From Amycolatopsis sp. FDAARGOS 1241 (GTDB lineage Bacteria; Actinomycetota; Actinomycetes; Mycobacteriales; Pseudonocardiaceae), in contig NZ_CP069526.1 in NCBI RefSeq assembly GCF_016889705.1, forward strand, positions 2,418,001 to 2,482,000: DNA of 64,000 bases, read 5' to 3'. The notes beneath the pieces were generated by a model. The model saw only the letters and a list, made by a program, of their open reading frames with translations, was not told the origin of the DNA and made no database searches. A program made the position numbers and the translations under genes. Below are positions 42,297 through 51,912 of this stretch, one piece after another. Positions within the stretch are counted from its first letter, which is position 1, and each line of letters begins with the position of its first letter.

Positions 42297-42361
42297 TGCG
42301 GTCCCTTTCCCTGTTCGCTGCCTGACGAGCACGGTACCCGAGCGAAGGTGAGGAACGACGG

Positions 42362-42979
42362 ATGACGGACGGGCTGCTCTACGTGCTGTCCGAACCCGGC
42401 GCGGTCGGCGAGGACGAGTTCCACGACTGGTACGACACCGAGCACGCACCCGCGCGGGTGGCCGTGCCCGGCGTGCGCAGCGGGCACCGCTACGGCGCGC
42501 TCGACGGGGCGACTCCGACGTGGCTTGCCTGCTACGAACTCGACCTCGCCGCGCTGGCGAGCGCCGAGTACGCCGCCGCGCGCCGGCGCAGCCCGCGAGA
42601 GCGATCGGTGGTCGACCGGCTTGCGACGCTCGACCGGCGCGTGTACCAACTCACCGCCACCTACGGCGAGTACACCGGGCCGGCGCCGGTGATCGTGTCG
42701 GTCGCGCTGACCGGCGACGAACCGGCCCTCGATGAGTGGTACCGCGAGGAGCACGTGCCGCTGCTGCTGCGCGTGCCGGGCTGGCACCGCATCCGGCGCT
42801 ACCGCCGCGTCGAGGGCGCCGGTCCGGAACTGCTGGCGTTCCACGAGATCTCCGGGGCCGGGCTGTTCGACGAGCCCGGCTACCGGCACGCGACCTCGAC
42901 CCCGTGGCGGGACCGGGTGATGGCGACCGTGACCGCGCGCGAACGACGCGTCTTCGGCCACCACACCACGGTCCGCTGA
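42362..42979 (+). CDS. Tandem dimeric alpha/beta-barrel protein, unknown
   Basis: 205 aa. Two similar halves: FHDWYDTEHAPARVAVPGVR (about 20-40) and LDEWYREEHVPLLLRVPGWH (about 122-142), each followed by a strand and helix as in EthD-like dimeric barrels. It therefore looks like an internal duplication making one barrel. Catalytic role unknown; context suggests aromatic catabolism. It diverges from the IclR gene and converges on a SnoaL gene. Confidence 0.7.
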   Translation: MTDGLLYVLSEPGAVGEDEFHDWYDTEHAPARVAVPGVRSGHRYGALDGATPTWLACYELDLAALASAEYAAARRRSPRERSVVDRLATLDRRVYQLTATYGEYTGPAPVIVSVALTGDEPALDEWYREEHVPLLLRVPGWHRIRRYRRVEGAGPELLAFHEISGAGLFDEPGYRHATSTPWRDRVMATVTARERRVFGHHTTVR

Positions 42980-42983
42980 CGGC

Positions 42984-43397
42984 TCACACGGGGTTCAGCC
43001 CGGACTCCCCGGTGATGTCGTGCGCGAGCTTCCGGTGTTCGAACAGCCAGCCGCCGGCGGTCTCGACCACGAGGTCGGTGTAGGTGCCGGCCACCGCGAT
43101 TACCGGGCCCGCAGGCGTGTCGCGCACGACGAGGAAGTTCGAGCGCACCCTCGCGCGGTCGCCGTCGAGCCGGATGACGACGTTCGTCGTGAGGTGCTTG
43201 CGCCGCGTGCCGGGACCGGGTGGCGGCACGAGGGCCCGCAAGAAGTCCTCGATGGCCGCCGGTCCGGTGGCGCTGCCGTCGCGCGATTCCCACGTGCCGG
43301 TTGCGGTGAACAGGCGGGAGAACTCGGCGAGTTCGTAGCCGTCGAGCAGGAAGCAGTATTCGGCGAGCAGTTCGCGGATGTCGTCCTTCGCGCTCAC
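42984..43397 (-). CDS. SnoaL-like / ring-hydroxylating beta-like NTF2 protein
   Basis: 137 aa. DDIRELLAEYCFLLDGYELA and RLFTATGTWESRDG are the NTF2-fold start seen in SnoaL_4 proteins; KHLTTNVVIRLDGDRARVRS is the central sheet. Could be a dehydratase or an orphan dioxygenase-beta-like subunit. GTG 43397 overlaps the MFS stop, so it is coupled to the transporter. Confidence 0.8.
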   Translation of the reverse strand: MSAKDDIRELLAEYCFLLDGYELAEFSRLFTATGTWESRDGSATGPAAIEDFLRALVPPPGPGTRRKHLTTNVVIRLDGDRARVRSNFLVVRDTPAGPVIAVAGTYTDLVVETAGGWLFEHRKLAHDITGESGLNPV

Positions 43398-44689
43398 GAG
43401 GGCACCAGCTCCGTGGTGACCGTCCGGCGGGCGGCGATCGGGGAGCGCGTCCTGGTCATGGTGAGCACTGCGCCCACGACCAGCAGCGCTCCGGCGACGA
43501 CGAACGCCATGCCGTACCCGCCCGACCACGAGATCACGAACCCGGTGGCGATCGGGGCGAGCACGCCGAAGCCGTTGCCGCCCACCATGAGGATCCCGTT
43601 GGCGCGCCCGGTGTCGGCCGGGTCGGCCAGCAAGTCGTTGAGCAGCGCGATGTTCAGCCCGACCGCGCTGCCGATGCTCGTGAGCGACAGGGAGAACAGC
43701 ACGAGGATCAACGGAGCGCTCGAGACGAACGGGGTGACGAGGATGCACGAGGACACCAGCATCGTCACGGTCACGATCACCCGGCGGCGCCCGGAACCGG
43801 CGGGCTGCCCGCGCAGCAGGCGGTCGCTGAGGTAACCGATGAGCATGGTCCCCGGCACCGCGACCGCGTAGGGCACGGCGGTGTAGAGGCCGGATTTGAG
43901 GACGGTGAGACCGTGGGTCGCCTGCAGGTAGCTCGGCAGCCACGTGAGGAACATGTAGACGGTGTAGACGGCGCAGCCCTGCGCCGCGAACATGCCCCAC
44001 ATCGTGCGCGAGCGCAGGAGCGCGCCGAGCGAATTGCCGCCGCCGGAGCCGCCGGCCCCGCCGGGGTTGCCGCGCTCGGCGAGGATCTTCGTGCGCTCCG
44101 CCTCGCGGATGAACCGCGCCTGCTCCGGTCGCTTGTAGACGAAGATCCACGCCAGCAGCACGAGCGCGCCGATCATCGCGCCGAAGTAGAAGCCGCTGCG
44201 CCACCCGAACTGCCCGACGAGGAACCCGACGACGATGGAGCCGATCGCGGGCCCGGCGTAGCCGCCGGCGTTGAAGACCGTGGTGGCGAGGCCCCGTTCC
44301 CGCGTCGGGATCCACTCGCGGATCACCGCGGCGCCGGCCGGGTAGGTCGACGCTTCGCCGACGCCCATGATGAGCCGGAACGCGAAGATCGAACCGAACC
44401 CGCCGGACAGTCCCGTCAGAAGGGTCGCCACGGTCCACAGCGCGAGGCCGGAGACCGTCGACGGTTTGGTGCCGATCCGGTCCGTGAGAATGCCCCAGGG
44501 CAGCACGAAGACCAGGTAGCTCCACAGGAACGCGGACAGGAGCAGGCCCAGCTCGGGTGCGGAGAGCCCGAGTTCCTTCGAGACGGGCTTCGCGGCCACG
44601 GACAGGATGACGCGGTCGACGTAGTTGACCGTCACCGCGCCCAGCAGCAACAAGTAGACCAGCGTGCGCCCGGTTCTCATGGTTCTCAT
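43394..44689 (-). CDS. MFS transporter, anion:cation symporter type
   Basis: 431 aa with 12 predicted helices. NYVDRVILSVAAKPVSKELG, FRLIMGVGEASTYPAGAAVI and WIPTRERGLATTVFNAGGYA are typical of the ACS branch (phthalate, hexuronate and aromatic-acid importers). With the IclR operator in front and aromatic genes nearby, uptake of an aromatic acid is the best guess. It heads a two-gene unit with the SnoaL-like gene. Confidence 0.87.
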   Translation of the reverse strand: MRTMRTGRTLVYLLLLGAVTVNYVDRVILSVAAKPVSKELGLSAPELGLLLSAFLWSYLVFVLPWGILTDRIGTKPSTVSGLALWTVATLLTGLSGGFGSIFAFRLIMGVGEASTYPAGAAVIREWIPTRERGLATTVFNAGGYAGPAIGSIVVGFLVGQFGWRSGFYFGAMIGALVLLAWIFVYKRPEQARFIREAERTKILAERGNPGGAGGSGGGNSLGALLRSRTMWGMFAAQGCAVYTVYMFLTWLPSYLQATHGLTVLKSGLYTAVPYAVAVPGTMLIGYLSDRLLRGQPAGSGRRRVIVTVTMLVSSCILVTPFVSSAPLILVLFSLSLTSIGSAVGLNIALLNDLLADPADTGRANGILMVGGNGFGVLAPIATGFVISWSGGYGMAFVVAGALLVVGAVLTMTRTRSPIAARRTVTTELVPS

Positions 44690-44727
44690 GCTCGGTTCCC
44701 TTCCGCGCTGACGGGACCATAGTGTGT

Positions 44728-44759
44728 GCGACTGACGTACATATGGACGTCTGACGAAC
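44728..44759 (-). promoter_or_regulatory. Likely IclR operator upstream of the MFS gene
   Basis: GCGACTGACGTAC (44728-44740) and ACGTCTGACGAAC (44747-44759) are two near copies of the half-site seen at 40085-40118, centred on CATATG. It lies 39 bp before the MFS start. The shared word between two divergent, same-pathway units argues for one regulator. Confidence 0.55.
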
Positions 44760-44894
44760 AGAGATAGTGGGTCACGGTCCCCGTGATGTCAATCCCGGCG
44801 ACGCCGGAGCCCGCGGGGCACTGTTGCCGGCCGCTCGGCCCTCGAGTCCCGTTCGCCCCGGTCGAGCGGGGCCGGCCGGAGTTAGCGTGGCGCG

Positions 44895-45668
44895 ATGATC
44901 ACTTCCCCCGACTACGCCCTGACCAACGCGTGGGAGCGCGCCCGGCGCAGGCTCACGGGCCTCGAACAGACCTACGACCCGACGACGCGCCGGCGCCTGA
45001 GCGCGCTCGGGCTCGCGCCCGGCTGGAAGTGTCTGGAGGTCGGCGCGGGTGCCGGGTCGATCGCGCGGTGGCTCGGGGAGCAGGTCGGTCCTTCGGGCTC
45101 GGTGAGCGCCGTCGACCTCGACGTCAGCGGGCTGCGCGACCTGCCGGCGAACGTCGAGGTGCGCCAGGCCGACGTGCGGTCCGACCCGCTGCCCGAGGCC
45201 GCGTTCGACCTTGTCCACGCGCGGCTGCTGCTCAACCACCTGGCCGAGCGCGAGGCCGTGCTCGATCGGCTCGTCGCGGCGCTGCGCCCGGGCGGCCGGC
45301 TCCTGCTGGAGGAGGGCGACACGTTCTCCATCGGTGCGATCGACGAGGACCCCGACCACGCCCGCGCGATGCGTGCTTGGTGCGACGTCCTCGCGACGGC
45401 CGCCGACGTCGATTTCGGCCGGAAACTGCCGTGGCTGGTGGTTTCGCGTGGGTTGACCGACGTCGGCGTCGAGTGCGAACTCCCGTACGCGGAGGGCGGT
45501 TCGCTCGGGACGGAGTGGCTGGCGCTCACGTTCGACCAGCTGAACGAGCGCGCCGGCGGGCAGATCCTGGACGCGGAGACGATCGAGCGGTGGAAGGACA
45601 AGCTCGCGCAGCCGGGGCGGTGGTTCGCCTCGCTCGGCCTGGTGGCCGTGAGCGGCCGCCGCGCCTAG
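44895..45668 (+). CDS. SAM-dependent methyltransferase
   Basis: 257 aa class I methyltransferase. Motif I KCLEVGAGAGSIARWLGE near residue 43, acidic loop end VDLDVSGLRDL, and LVHARLLLNHLAEREAVLDR as motif IV-V. Substrate unknown. It begins with MITSPDYALTNAWERARRRL as in UbiE-like actinomycete enzymes. No obvious operon partner. Confidence 0.82.
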   Translation: MITSPDYALTNAWERARRRLTGLEQTYDPTTRRRLSALGLAPGWKCLEVGAGAGSIARWLGEQVGPSGSVSAVDLDVSGLRDLPANVEVRQADVRSDPLPEAAFDLVHARLLLNHLAEREAVLDRLVAALRPGGRLLLEEGDTFSIGAIDEDPDHARAMRAWCDVLATAADVDFGRKLPWLVVSRGLTDVGVECELPYAEGGSLGTEWLALTFDQLNERAGGQILDAETIERWKDKLAQPGRWFASLGLVAVSGRRA

Positions 45669-45849
45669 TCCGTGCCTAGTCCGTGTCCTGGTCCTGAATG
45701 CGATTCTCGGGGAGTTGCGCGAAGTGGGTCCTCAGCGTGGTTTCCTCCGTGGTCCGGTCCCACCAGCACGTGCAGGAGCCCGGAAAAAGGGGGCTGCACC
45801 GCGCCGCTCGACGCCATCACGGTCGAGGGGAAGCGCTCGGACGCTCCCG

Positions 45850-46270
45850 CGGCGGACTGAGCACCACGATTCCTCTCGCCGTCGACGGGCGCGGGCTGCC
45901 GATGCGGGCGTTGTTTACCGGCGGCCAGGCCGCCGACAACCCGCAGCTGTGTTCGCTGCCGGACTGCATTGCGGTCGCTCGACGTGGCACCGGCCGGCCA
46001 CGATGCCGACCCGACACGCGATGCGCACACGGCGGATCCACTTCGTCAGCCCCGAGCCCGACGACCGGATCACCCGCCGCGCCGCGAACGGCTCGCGCGG
46101 CGGGCGGCCACCCGCCTTCGACGCCGAGACCGAGCAGCACCGCACGGTGGTCGTACGCTGCGTCAACCGGCTCGAGCAGTTGCGCGACCTGGCCACCCGC
46201 TACACCAACCGCGCCGCCTGCTACCAGGCCGAACTCACCCTCACCGCCCTCATCCTCTGGCTCAGATACC
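45850..46270 (+). pseudogene. IS5-family transposase remnant
   Basis: LSTTIPLAVDGRGLPMRALF and TGGQAADNPQL in one frame, then, after a gap, the text ITRRAANGSRGGRPPAFDAE and RCVNRLEQLRDLATRYTNRA in another frame are the middle and C-terminal DDE region of an IS5/IS427-type transposase. The N-terminal part and the terminal repeats are missing. It ends where the small gene at 46285 converges. The stretch 45669-45849 shows no gene. Confidence 0.7.
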
Positions 46271-46284
46271 TGACAGGGCAGGAC

Positions 46285-46566
46285 CTAGTTCGTCAGCCGG
46301 GCCTTGAGCTCCGTCATGAAAGCCCGGTCGTGGTTGCTCAGGCGATCCAGGTCGATCTCCCGCGGCAGTTCGTCGCCCGATTCGCGGTCGAGCAGGTACT
46401 TGACCGTCTCGCGCGCCACGGCGTGCGTGTCGAGGTCCGGGATCAGCAGATCGTCGAGCACCGCGTGCGACATCGTGATCCGGTGCTGCGTGGTGTCCAG
46501 CCCGTCCCGCACGACGGCCCGGTACTCCATCGGGCCCGTGCGCGTGATCTCGACGTGTTCGCTCAT
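46285..46566 (-). CDS. Small conserved-looking hypothetical protein
   Basis: 93 aa, mixed charge, no membrane segment or Cys. MSEHVEITRTGPMEYRAVVR, then RITMSHAVLDDLLIPDLDTH and VKYLLDRESGDELPREIDLD; codon use looks genuine. Family not recognised. It stands alone between the IS5 remnant and the MFS exporter. Confidence 0.55.
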   Translation of the reverse strand: MSEHVEITRTGPMEYRAVVRDGLDTTQHRITMSHAVLDDLLIPDLDTHAVARETVKYLLDRESGDELPREIDLDRLSNHDRAFMTELKARLTN

Positions 46567-46730
46567 CGGCTGAGTCTAGCTCCGGCAACCGCGGGAAACG
46601 GCCGCGATGAAATGCTTCCGGGGTCGGTGGCCCGGTGTTCGGCGTCCCGGCGCGATTTTCCCGGCGGCGTAGGATACTTCGGCTTGCCCGCCGGACTTCC
46701 GAGCCGCGGGCCCGGCCCGAGGAGTCGCCG

Positions 46731-48341
46731 TTGACGGCAGCAGTGCAGGCCCCGTCGTCCACATGGGCGCCGTTGCGGCGGCAGGCCTTCCGCGCGTTGT
46801 GGATCGCGCAGCTGGGCTCGAACATCGGCAGCTGGATGCAGTCGGTGGGAGCGCAGTGGACGGTCGTGCACCAGCCCGAGGCCGCCACGCTCACGTCGAT
46901 CGTGCAGGCCGCGAGCCTGATCCCGGTGCTGTTCGTGTCGCTGCCGGCCGGGGTGCTCGCCGACGTGCTGGACCGGCGGCGGCTCATCGGCGTGCTCACC
47001 GCGGTCATGGTCGTCATCACGGCGATCCTGGCGGTGCTGAGCGCGCGGCAGCTCGTGCCGCCGGCGACGCTAATCACGATCACGCTGCTGCTCGGTGCGT
47101 GCCAGGCGCTGATGAGCCCCGCGTGGCAGGCGATCCAGCCCGAGCTGGTGCCGCGCGCGGAACTGCCGTCGGCGGCCGCGCTCGGCAGTCTCAACGTCAA
47201 CATCGCCCGCGCGATCGGCCCCGCGCTGGCCGGGTTCGTGCTGGCGCTGACCGGGCCCGCGGTCGTCTTCGGCGTCAACGCGGTGTCCGACGTGCTGATC
47301 CTCGTGGCCGTTCTGAGGTGGCGCCGCAAACCTGCGGAATCGGCCGGCCCCGGGGAACCGCTGCTGCCCGCCTTGCGGGCCGGCATCCGGTATGTGCGCT
47401 ACGCGCCCGGCGTCCGGCGGATCCTGCTGCGCGCCTTGGTCTTCGTGCTCCCCGCGTCGGCGCTGTGGGGTCTGCTGCCGGTCGTCGCGGCCGCGCAGCT
47501 GGGCCTCGGTTCCGGCGGGTACGGCGTGCTGCTGGGCGCGCTCGGCCTCGGCGCCGTGGGCGGCGCGGTGGTGATGCGGCCGCTGCGGGCGCGGCTGGGC
47601 CGCAACACGATGCTCGCCGCCGCGACTCTCGCGTATGCCGTGGGCGTGTTCGCCGCGGCGCTGCTGCCCAACGCGGTCGCCGTCGCGCTCCTGCTGGTGC
47701 TCGGCGGCACCGGCTGGCTCATCGGGCTGTCCACCCTGAACACCACGCTCCAGCTCGCGCTCCCCGGCTGGGTCCGCGCCCGGGCACTGGCCGTGTACCT
47801 CATGATCTTCCTCGGCGGCCAGGGTGTCGGCGCCCTGATCTGGGGCCTGGTGGCCGCGGGCCTGGGTGCGGCCGCGACGCTGACGATCTCCGCCGTGCTG
47901 CTCGTGCTCGGCGCGGTTTCCCTGGTGGTGCTGCCGATCCACCCGCGCACGGGCGAGCTGGACCGGACCGTCGTGATGCCGTGGCCCGAACCCGAGATCG
48001 GCATCCTCGCAGACGGCGAAGCGCAGCTCGACCCCGCGGCCGGCCCGGTGCTCGTCGAGGTCTCCTACCACGTGCCGCCGGAGAACGCGGCGGAATTCCT
48101 GAAGGTCCTCGCGCGCGTGGGCGTCTCCCGCCAGCGCACGGGCGCCCGGAGGTGGTCGGCCTACCGCGACCTGGCCGCCCCCGACCGCTACTGCGAGGTG
48201 TTCGAGGTCGGCACCTGGGCCGAACACCTGCGCCAGCACCACGAACGCATCACCGGCGTCGACGCCGGCCTCTACCGCAAGGCCGCGGGGTTCGCGCTCG
48301 AACCGCCGGAGAACCGGCACCTGCTCGCGACCGGCCGTTAG
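46731..48341 (+). CDS. MFS exporter (MFS_3 type) with C-terminal barrel domain
   Basis: 536 aa. About 400 residues form an EntS-like MFS_3 transporter (FRALWIAQLGSNIGSWMQSV; GVLADVLDRRRLIGVLTAVM; MSPAWQAIQPELVPRAELPS). The last 130 are soluble: VEVSYHVPPENAAEFLKVLA ... RRWSAYRDLAAPDRYCEVFE, a dimeric alpha/beta-barrel-like domain. The TTG start at 46731 has AGGAG six bases upstream and fits the usual family N-terminus. Probably exports a siderophore-like or other natural product; the tail may sense substrate. Confidence 0.82.
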   Translation: MTAAVQAPSSTWAPLRRQAFRALWIAQLGSNIGSWMQSVGAQWTVVHQPEAATLTSIVQAASLIPVLFVSLPAGVLADVLDRRRLIGVLTAVMVVITAILAVLSARQLVPPATLITITLLLGACQALMSPAWQAIQPELVPRAELPSAAALGSLNVNIARAIGPALAGFVLALTGPAVVFGVNAVSDVLILVAVLRWRRKPAESAGPGEPLLPALRAGIRYVRYAPGVRRILLRALVFVLPASALWGLLPVVAAAQLGLGSGGYGVLLGALGLGAVGGAVVMRPLRARLGRNTMLAAATLAYAVGVFAAALLPNAVAVALLLVLGGTGWLIGLSTLNTTLQLALPGWVRARALAVYLMIFLGGQGVGALIWGLVAAGLGAAATLTISAVLLVLGAVSLVVLPIHPRTGELDRTVVMPWPEPEIGILADGEAQLDPAAGPVLVEVSYHVPPENAAEFLKVLARVGVSRQRTGARRWSAYRDLAAPDRYCEVFEVGTWAEHLRQHHERITGVDAGLYRKAAGFALEPPENRHLLATGR

Positions 48342-49363
48342 CCCGCCGGGCGCAGCAGCGCGGTGAGCTCGCGTCGGCTGCGCACGCCGGTCTTGGCGAA
48401 CACGCTCGTGAAGCGGTTCTGCACCGTCCAGCCCGAGCTGACCAGCTCGGCCGCGATCTGGGCAGTCGAGCGCCCGGCGAGCATCAGCGCGACGACCTCG
48501 GTCTCGCCGGCCGACAGGCCGTAGCGGGCACGCCACGCGTCGGTGGTCGGCGGCGGCGCGGCCGACTGCAGGATCAGCGCGACGCGGCCCGGGGTCGTGA
48601 CCGAAGCGGTCAGCGACAGCCACTGCCCGGAACGGCTTCGCGTGCGCAGGAACGCGGGCGAACCCGTCCGGGCCAGGGCAGCCAGCCCGAGCGCGACCTC
48701 GGGCGTCAGCTGCCTCGCTTCGTCCGGGTCACGCAGGTCGGTGAGTGCGGCGGCGGCCGGTGCGGTCGACTCGACGACGCGGTCGGCGTCGTCGAGCACG
48801 AGCATCGGTCAACCCGGCGGCGGGCGCCGTGGGCGATGGCCCGAGTACCCCGTCACGGACGCCCATCGCCAGCGTGCCCGCCACTTCAGCGGTGACGGCG
48901 ACCTCGTCCGCGTCGAACGCCGCGCGCGGTCGCGGCGGAACAGGTGCAGGAACCCCCACACGCGGCCGCCGTCCTGCACGACGGTGCGGAGCTCGTCGCC
49001 GAAGCCCGCCGGGTGGATCAATGCGCGGTAGCGCTTGCTGCGACCGGGGTCGCCGCCCGTCACGGCCGGCAGCGACGCGGCCGGGGTCCGCGCGCGGACC
49101 CTCGCGGGCAGCTTGAGGAAGTCCGGCTGCCCGTACTCGTTGCGGTACAGCAGGGGCGCACCGGCCCGGTCGACGCCGCACGACACGATCCCCGTTGTCA
49201 TCGCCGAATCAGGGTCGATCTCCGCGAAGCAGTAGGCGTCGGCGCCGACCTCGGCGGCCAGCCGCGCGGCCGATTCGTGCCGGAACGCCGCGGAACCCAG
49301 GCCGCGGCGCGCGAGGGCGCGGACGTCCCGGCGCAGTGCCGCGGTGCCTCGAGTGCTCACCAC
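48338..49363 (-). pseudogene. Frameshifted LuxR-family regulator
   Basis: First part from 49363: LARRGLGSAAFRHESAARLA and VWGFLHLFRRDRAR. The reading then shifts near 48920 to AAFDADEVAVTAEVAGTLAM, and again near 48805 to MLVLDDADRVVESTAPAAAA and the LuxR helix-turn-helix YGLSAGETEVVALMLAGRST and VQNRFTSVFAKTGVRSRREL. Put together it is a full GAF-plus-LuxR regulator of about 340 aa. Two frameshifts make it a pseudogene unless they are sequencing errors. Its stop overlaps the MFS exporter's stop. Confidence 0.7.
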
Positions 49364-49419
49364 AGTTGATCAGGCTGGATCCCGCGCGAACACCGGTGCG
49401 GCGGTGTGTGAGGCAGTCG

Positions 49420-50949
49420 TCACCGGCCGTCGGTGAGGAAGTCCGCCGCCGCTTCCGCGATCACCACGGTCGGCGCCTGGGTGTTGGCCGACGTGATCAC
49501 GGGCATCACCGACGCGTCGACCACCCGCAGCCCGTCGAGCCCGTGCACCCGGAGGCGCGCGTCGACCACCGCGCCCTCGCCCGGGCCCATCGCGCACGTA
49601 CCGCAGGTGTGGAAGTACGAGACGCAGGACATGCGCACGAACCGCGCCAGCTCGGCGCGGCTCAGCCGGCCGCGCGGGGCGACCCACGACGGCGCGAGCT
49701 TGCGGTACGGCGGTCGGTCGGCGAGCTGCAGGCCCAGCTCGACACCCGCGACCGCGGCGTCGACGTCGGCTTGCTCCGCGAGGAAGTTCGGCTGGATCTC
49801 CAGGTCGCCGTCCGCCGACACTCGGCGTAGGAAACCACGGCTCCGGGGGCGCACGAGCGCCGGCACGATGCCGATCGCCCCAGGCGGCGGCGGGTACTCG
49901 GCCGCGATCTCCGGCGAGAGGTACGGGACCTGCATCGCGAGCACCATGAGATCCGCGGCCGGCAGGTCTGCGCGGCTCTTGCAGAACGTGGCCGTGCCGG
50001 ACAGCTCGGCGTTGACGGGCGGCTGGGGCTCTTCCGGTTCGAAGCACAGCCCCGCCACCAGCGGGTGGTCCTGCAGGTTGCGCCCGACTCCGGGCAAGCC
50101 GGCGACGACGTCGACGCCGAAGCGCCGCAGCTCCTCCGCCGGGCCGACGCCCGACCTGAGCAGCAGCCGCGGGGTGTCGACCGCACCGGCCGCCAGGAGG
50201 ACCTCGGCCGAGGCAGTGGCCACGTGCCGCTGCCCGCGCCATTCGTAGGAGACGCCGGTGCACCGCGAGCCCGAGAACTCGAGCCGGTGCACCCGGGCCT
50301 CGGTGCGCAGCGTCAGCCGCGGGTGGTCGAGCAGCGGTTCGAGGTAGCCGTTCCAAGGGCTCCAGCGCCGGCCGTCGCGGACGTTCATCGCCACCGGTCC
50401 CGCGCCGAGCGGTTCCGGCACGTTGTGGTCCGGCAGGCAGGGGAGGCCGAGGCTCAGGGCGGCCTCGACGAACACCGTCGTGGCCGGCCGCAGGTCCTTC
50501 TCGCGCTCGACGCGGATCGGGCCGCCGGCGCCGTGGTACTCGTCTTCGCCGTCTTCCCAGTCCTCCGCCCGCCTGAACAGCGGCAGCAGCGACTCGAAGT
50601 CCCAGCCAGGGTTGCCGAGCCTGGCCCAGGTGTCATAGTCGCGCCGGTGGCCGCGTGCCCACGCCATCGCAGTGACGCTGCCGGAACCGCCCACGACGTT
50701 CCCGCGCGCCAACGGCACCGCACGTCCAGCGGTGTGCGGCGCCGGCTCGTCGCTGTACTGCCGGTCGAACTCCGAGCCGACGTTCGCCACCCACCGCGTC
50801 GGCGTCGTGGGGGTGGGCGCGTCTGCTCGGCCGGTGCCGGCTTCGAGCACGAAAACCCGCGCTTCGGTGCGCCGCAGCAGGCGCGCCGCCAAGACGCACC
50901 CGGCGGAGCCGGCACCCACCACGACGTAGTCGAATCCGCTCTCGCCCAT
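49420..50949 (-). CDS. GMC-family FAD oxidoreductase
   Basis: 509 aa. FAD motif DYVVVGAGSAGCVLAARLLR at the start, RGNVVGGSGSVTAMAWARG (GMC signature 1), AGAVDTPRLLLRSGVG (signature 2) and the active-site His in FHTCGTCAMGPGEG near 465. Resembles choline dehydrogenase/alcohol dehydrogenases of this family; substrate unknown. ATG 50949 has AAAGGA upstream. Divergent from an IclR regulator that likely controls it. Confidence 0.88.
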   Translation of the reverse strand: MGESGFDYVVVGAGSAGCVLAARLLRRTEARVFVLEAGTGRADAPTPTTPTRWVANVGSEFDRQYSDEPAPHTAGRAVPLARGNVVGGSGSVTAMAWARGHRRDYDTWARLGNPGWDFESLLPLFRRAEDWEDGEDEYHGAGGPIRVEREKDLRPATTVFVEAALSLGLPCLPDHNVPEPLGAGPVAMNVRDGRRWSPWNGYLEPLLDHPRLTLRTEARVHRLEFSGSRCTGVSYEWRGQRHVATASAEVLLAAGAVDTPRLLLRSGVGPAEELRRFGVDVVAGLPGVGRNLQDHPLVAGLCFEPEEPQPPVNAELSGTATFCKSRADLPAADLMVLAMQVPYLSPEIAAEYPPPPGAIGIVPALVRPRSRGFLRRVSADGDLEIQPNFLAEQADVDAAVAGVELGLQLADRPPYRKLAPSWVAPRGRLSRAELARFVRMSCVSYFHTCGTCAMGPGEGAVVDARLRVHGLDGLRVVDASVMPVITSANTQAPTVVIAEAAADFLTDGR

Positions 50950-51105
50950 CGGGAAGTCCTTTGTGGTCGGGGAAGAACCGGCAGATGGTCTCGGTGCCGA
51001 GACTACGAAGGCCGCGCCGAGGGCCGGTACCCGGAGAACTGCGGACTCGCGGCCCGCGCGTGCCCAGCGTGCCTCGTCCCGGCTGACCGGAATACAGTCG
51101 TCCGC

Positions 51106-51897
51106 ATGAGCAGGAGCGAGGGCCCGGCCGGGGCCAACCCGCCGCCGCAGTACCCGATCGAATCCGTCGACAACGCGCTCAAGCTGTTGCTGCTGTTCGG
51201 CGAACGGTCCGAGGTGCGCCTGGCCGAGGTGAGCGAGTACCTCGGCGTCGCCTCGTCGACGGCCCACCGGCTCATGGCGATGCTGCTCTACCGCGGCTTC
51301 GTGCGCCAGAACCCGGCTACGAAGACCTACGAGCCGGGCACCGCGCTCACCGGCGTCGCGTTCTCGATCCTGGAGCGATTCGACTTCCGCCAGGTGCTGC
51401 GGCCCTACCTGGAACGCCTCAACGCCCAGCTGCGCGAGACCGTGCACCTCGGCGTGCTCGACGGCACGAGCGTGCGGTTCGTCGACGCGATCGAAAGCCC
51501 GCAGGCCGTGCGCGTCGCCTCGCGGCTGGGCAGCTCGCTGCCCGCGAGCTCCACCTCGTCGGGCAAGGCGATGCTCGCCGCACTGACCACCGATCAGCTC
51601 CGTGTCCTGTACCCGGACGAGCGGATCGCGGGGCTCACCGAGAAGAGCATCCGCACCCGCGACGAGCTCGAAGCGCAGCTGGAGCTGGTGCGCCAGCGCG
51701 GCTACGCGACCAGTTCCGAGGAGAGCGAGGCCGGCGTGTCGTCGGTGGCCGTCGCCTTCCCCGCCACGGTCGCGGCCGGCCGGATCTCGTTCAACGTCGC
51801 CGTGCCGGCGAGCCGCATGCCCGAGTCGCAGCAGGAGGTCGTCGCGAAGACCCTCCAGACGATCGTGCGCGAGGCAGCGCCGCTCCTGCACAGCTAG
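51106..51897 (+). CDS. IclR-family regulator
   Basis: 263 aa. Winged helix EVRLAEVSEYLGVASSTAHR and the effector domain LNAQLRETVHLGVLDGTSVR, LPASSTSSGKAMLAAL, GVSSVAVAFPATVAAG. TACAGT ends eight bases before the ATG, so the message is probably leaderless. It sits between the GMC gene and the ferredoxin/reductase operon and may control both; a palindrome at 52019 precedes the latter. Confidence 0.87.
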   Translation: MSRSEGPAGANPPPQYPIESVDNALKLLLLFGERSEVRLAEVSEYLGVASSTAHRLMAMLLYRGFVRQNPATKTYEPGTALTGVAFSILERFDFRQVLRPYLERLNAQLRETVHLGVLDGTSVRFVDAIESPQAVRVASRLGSSLPASSTSSGKAMLAALTTDQLRVLYPDERIAGLTEKSIRTRDELEAQLELVRQRGYATSSEESEAGVSSVAVAFPATVAAGRISFNVAVPASRMPESQQEVVAKTLQTIVREAAPLLHS

Positions 51898-51912
51898 CAC
51901 CGGTTTTTCACC

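Noticed and set aside
45850..46270. A functional IS5 element
   Set aside because: N-terminal part, terminal repeats and frame continuity are missing.
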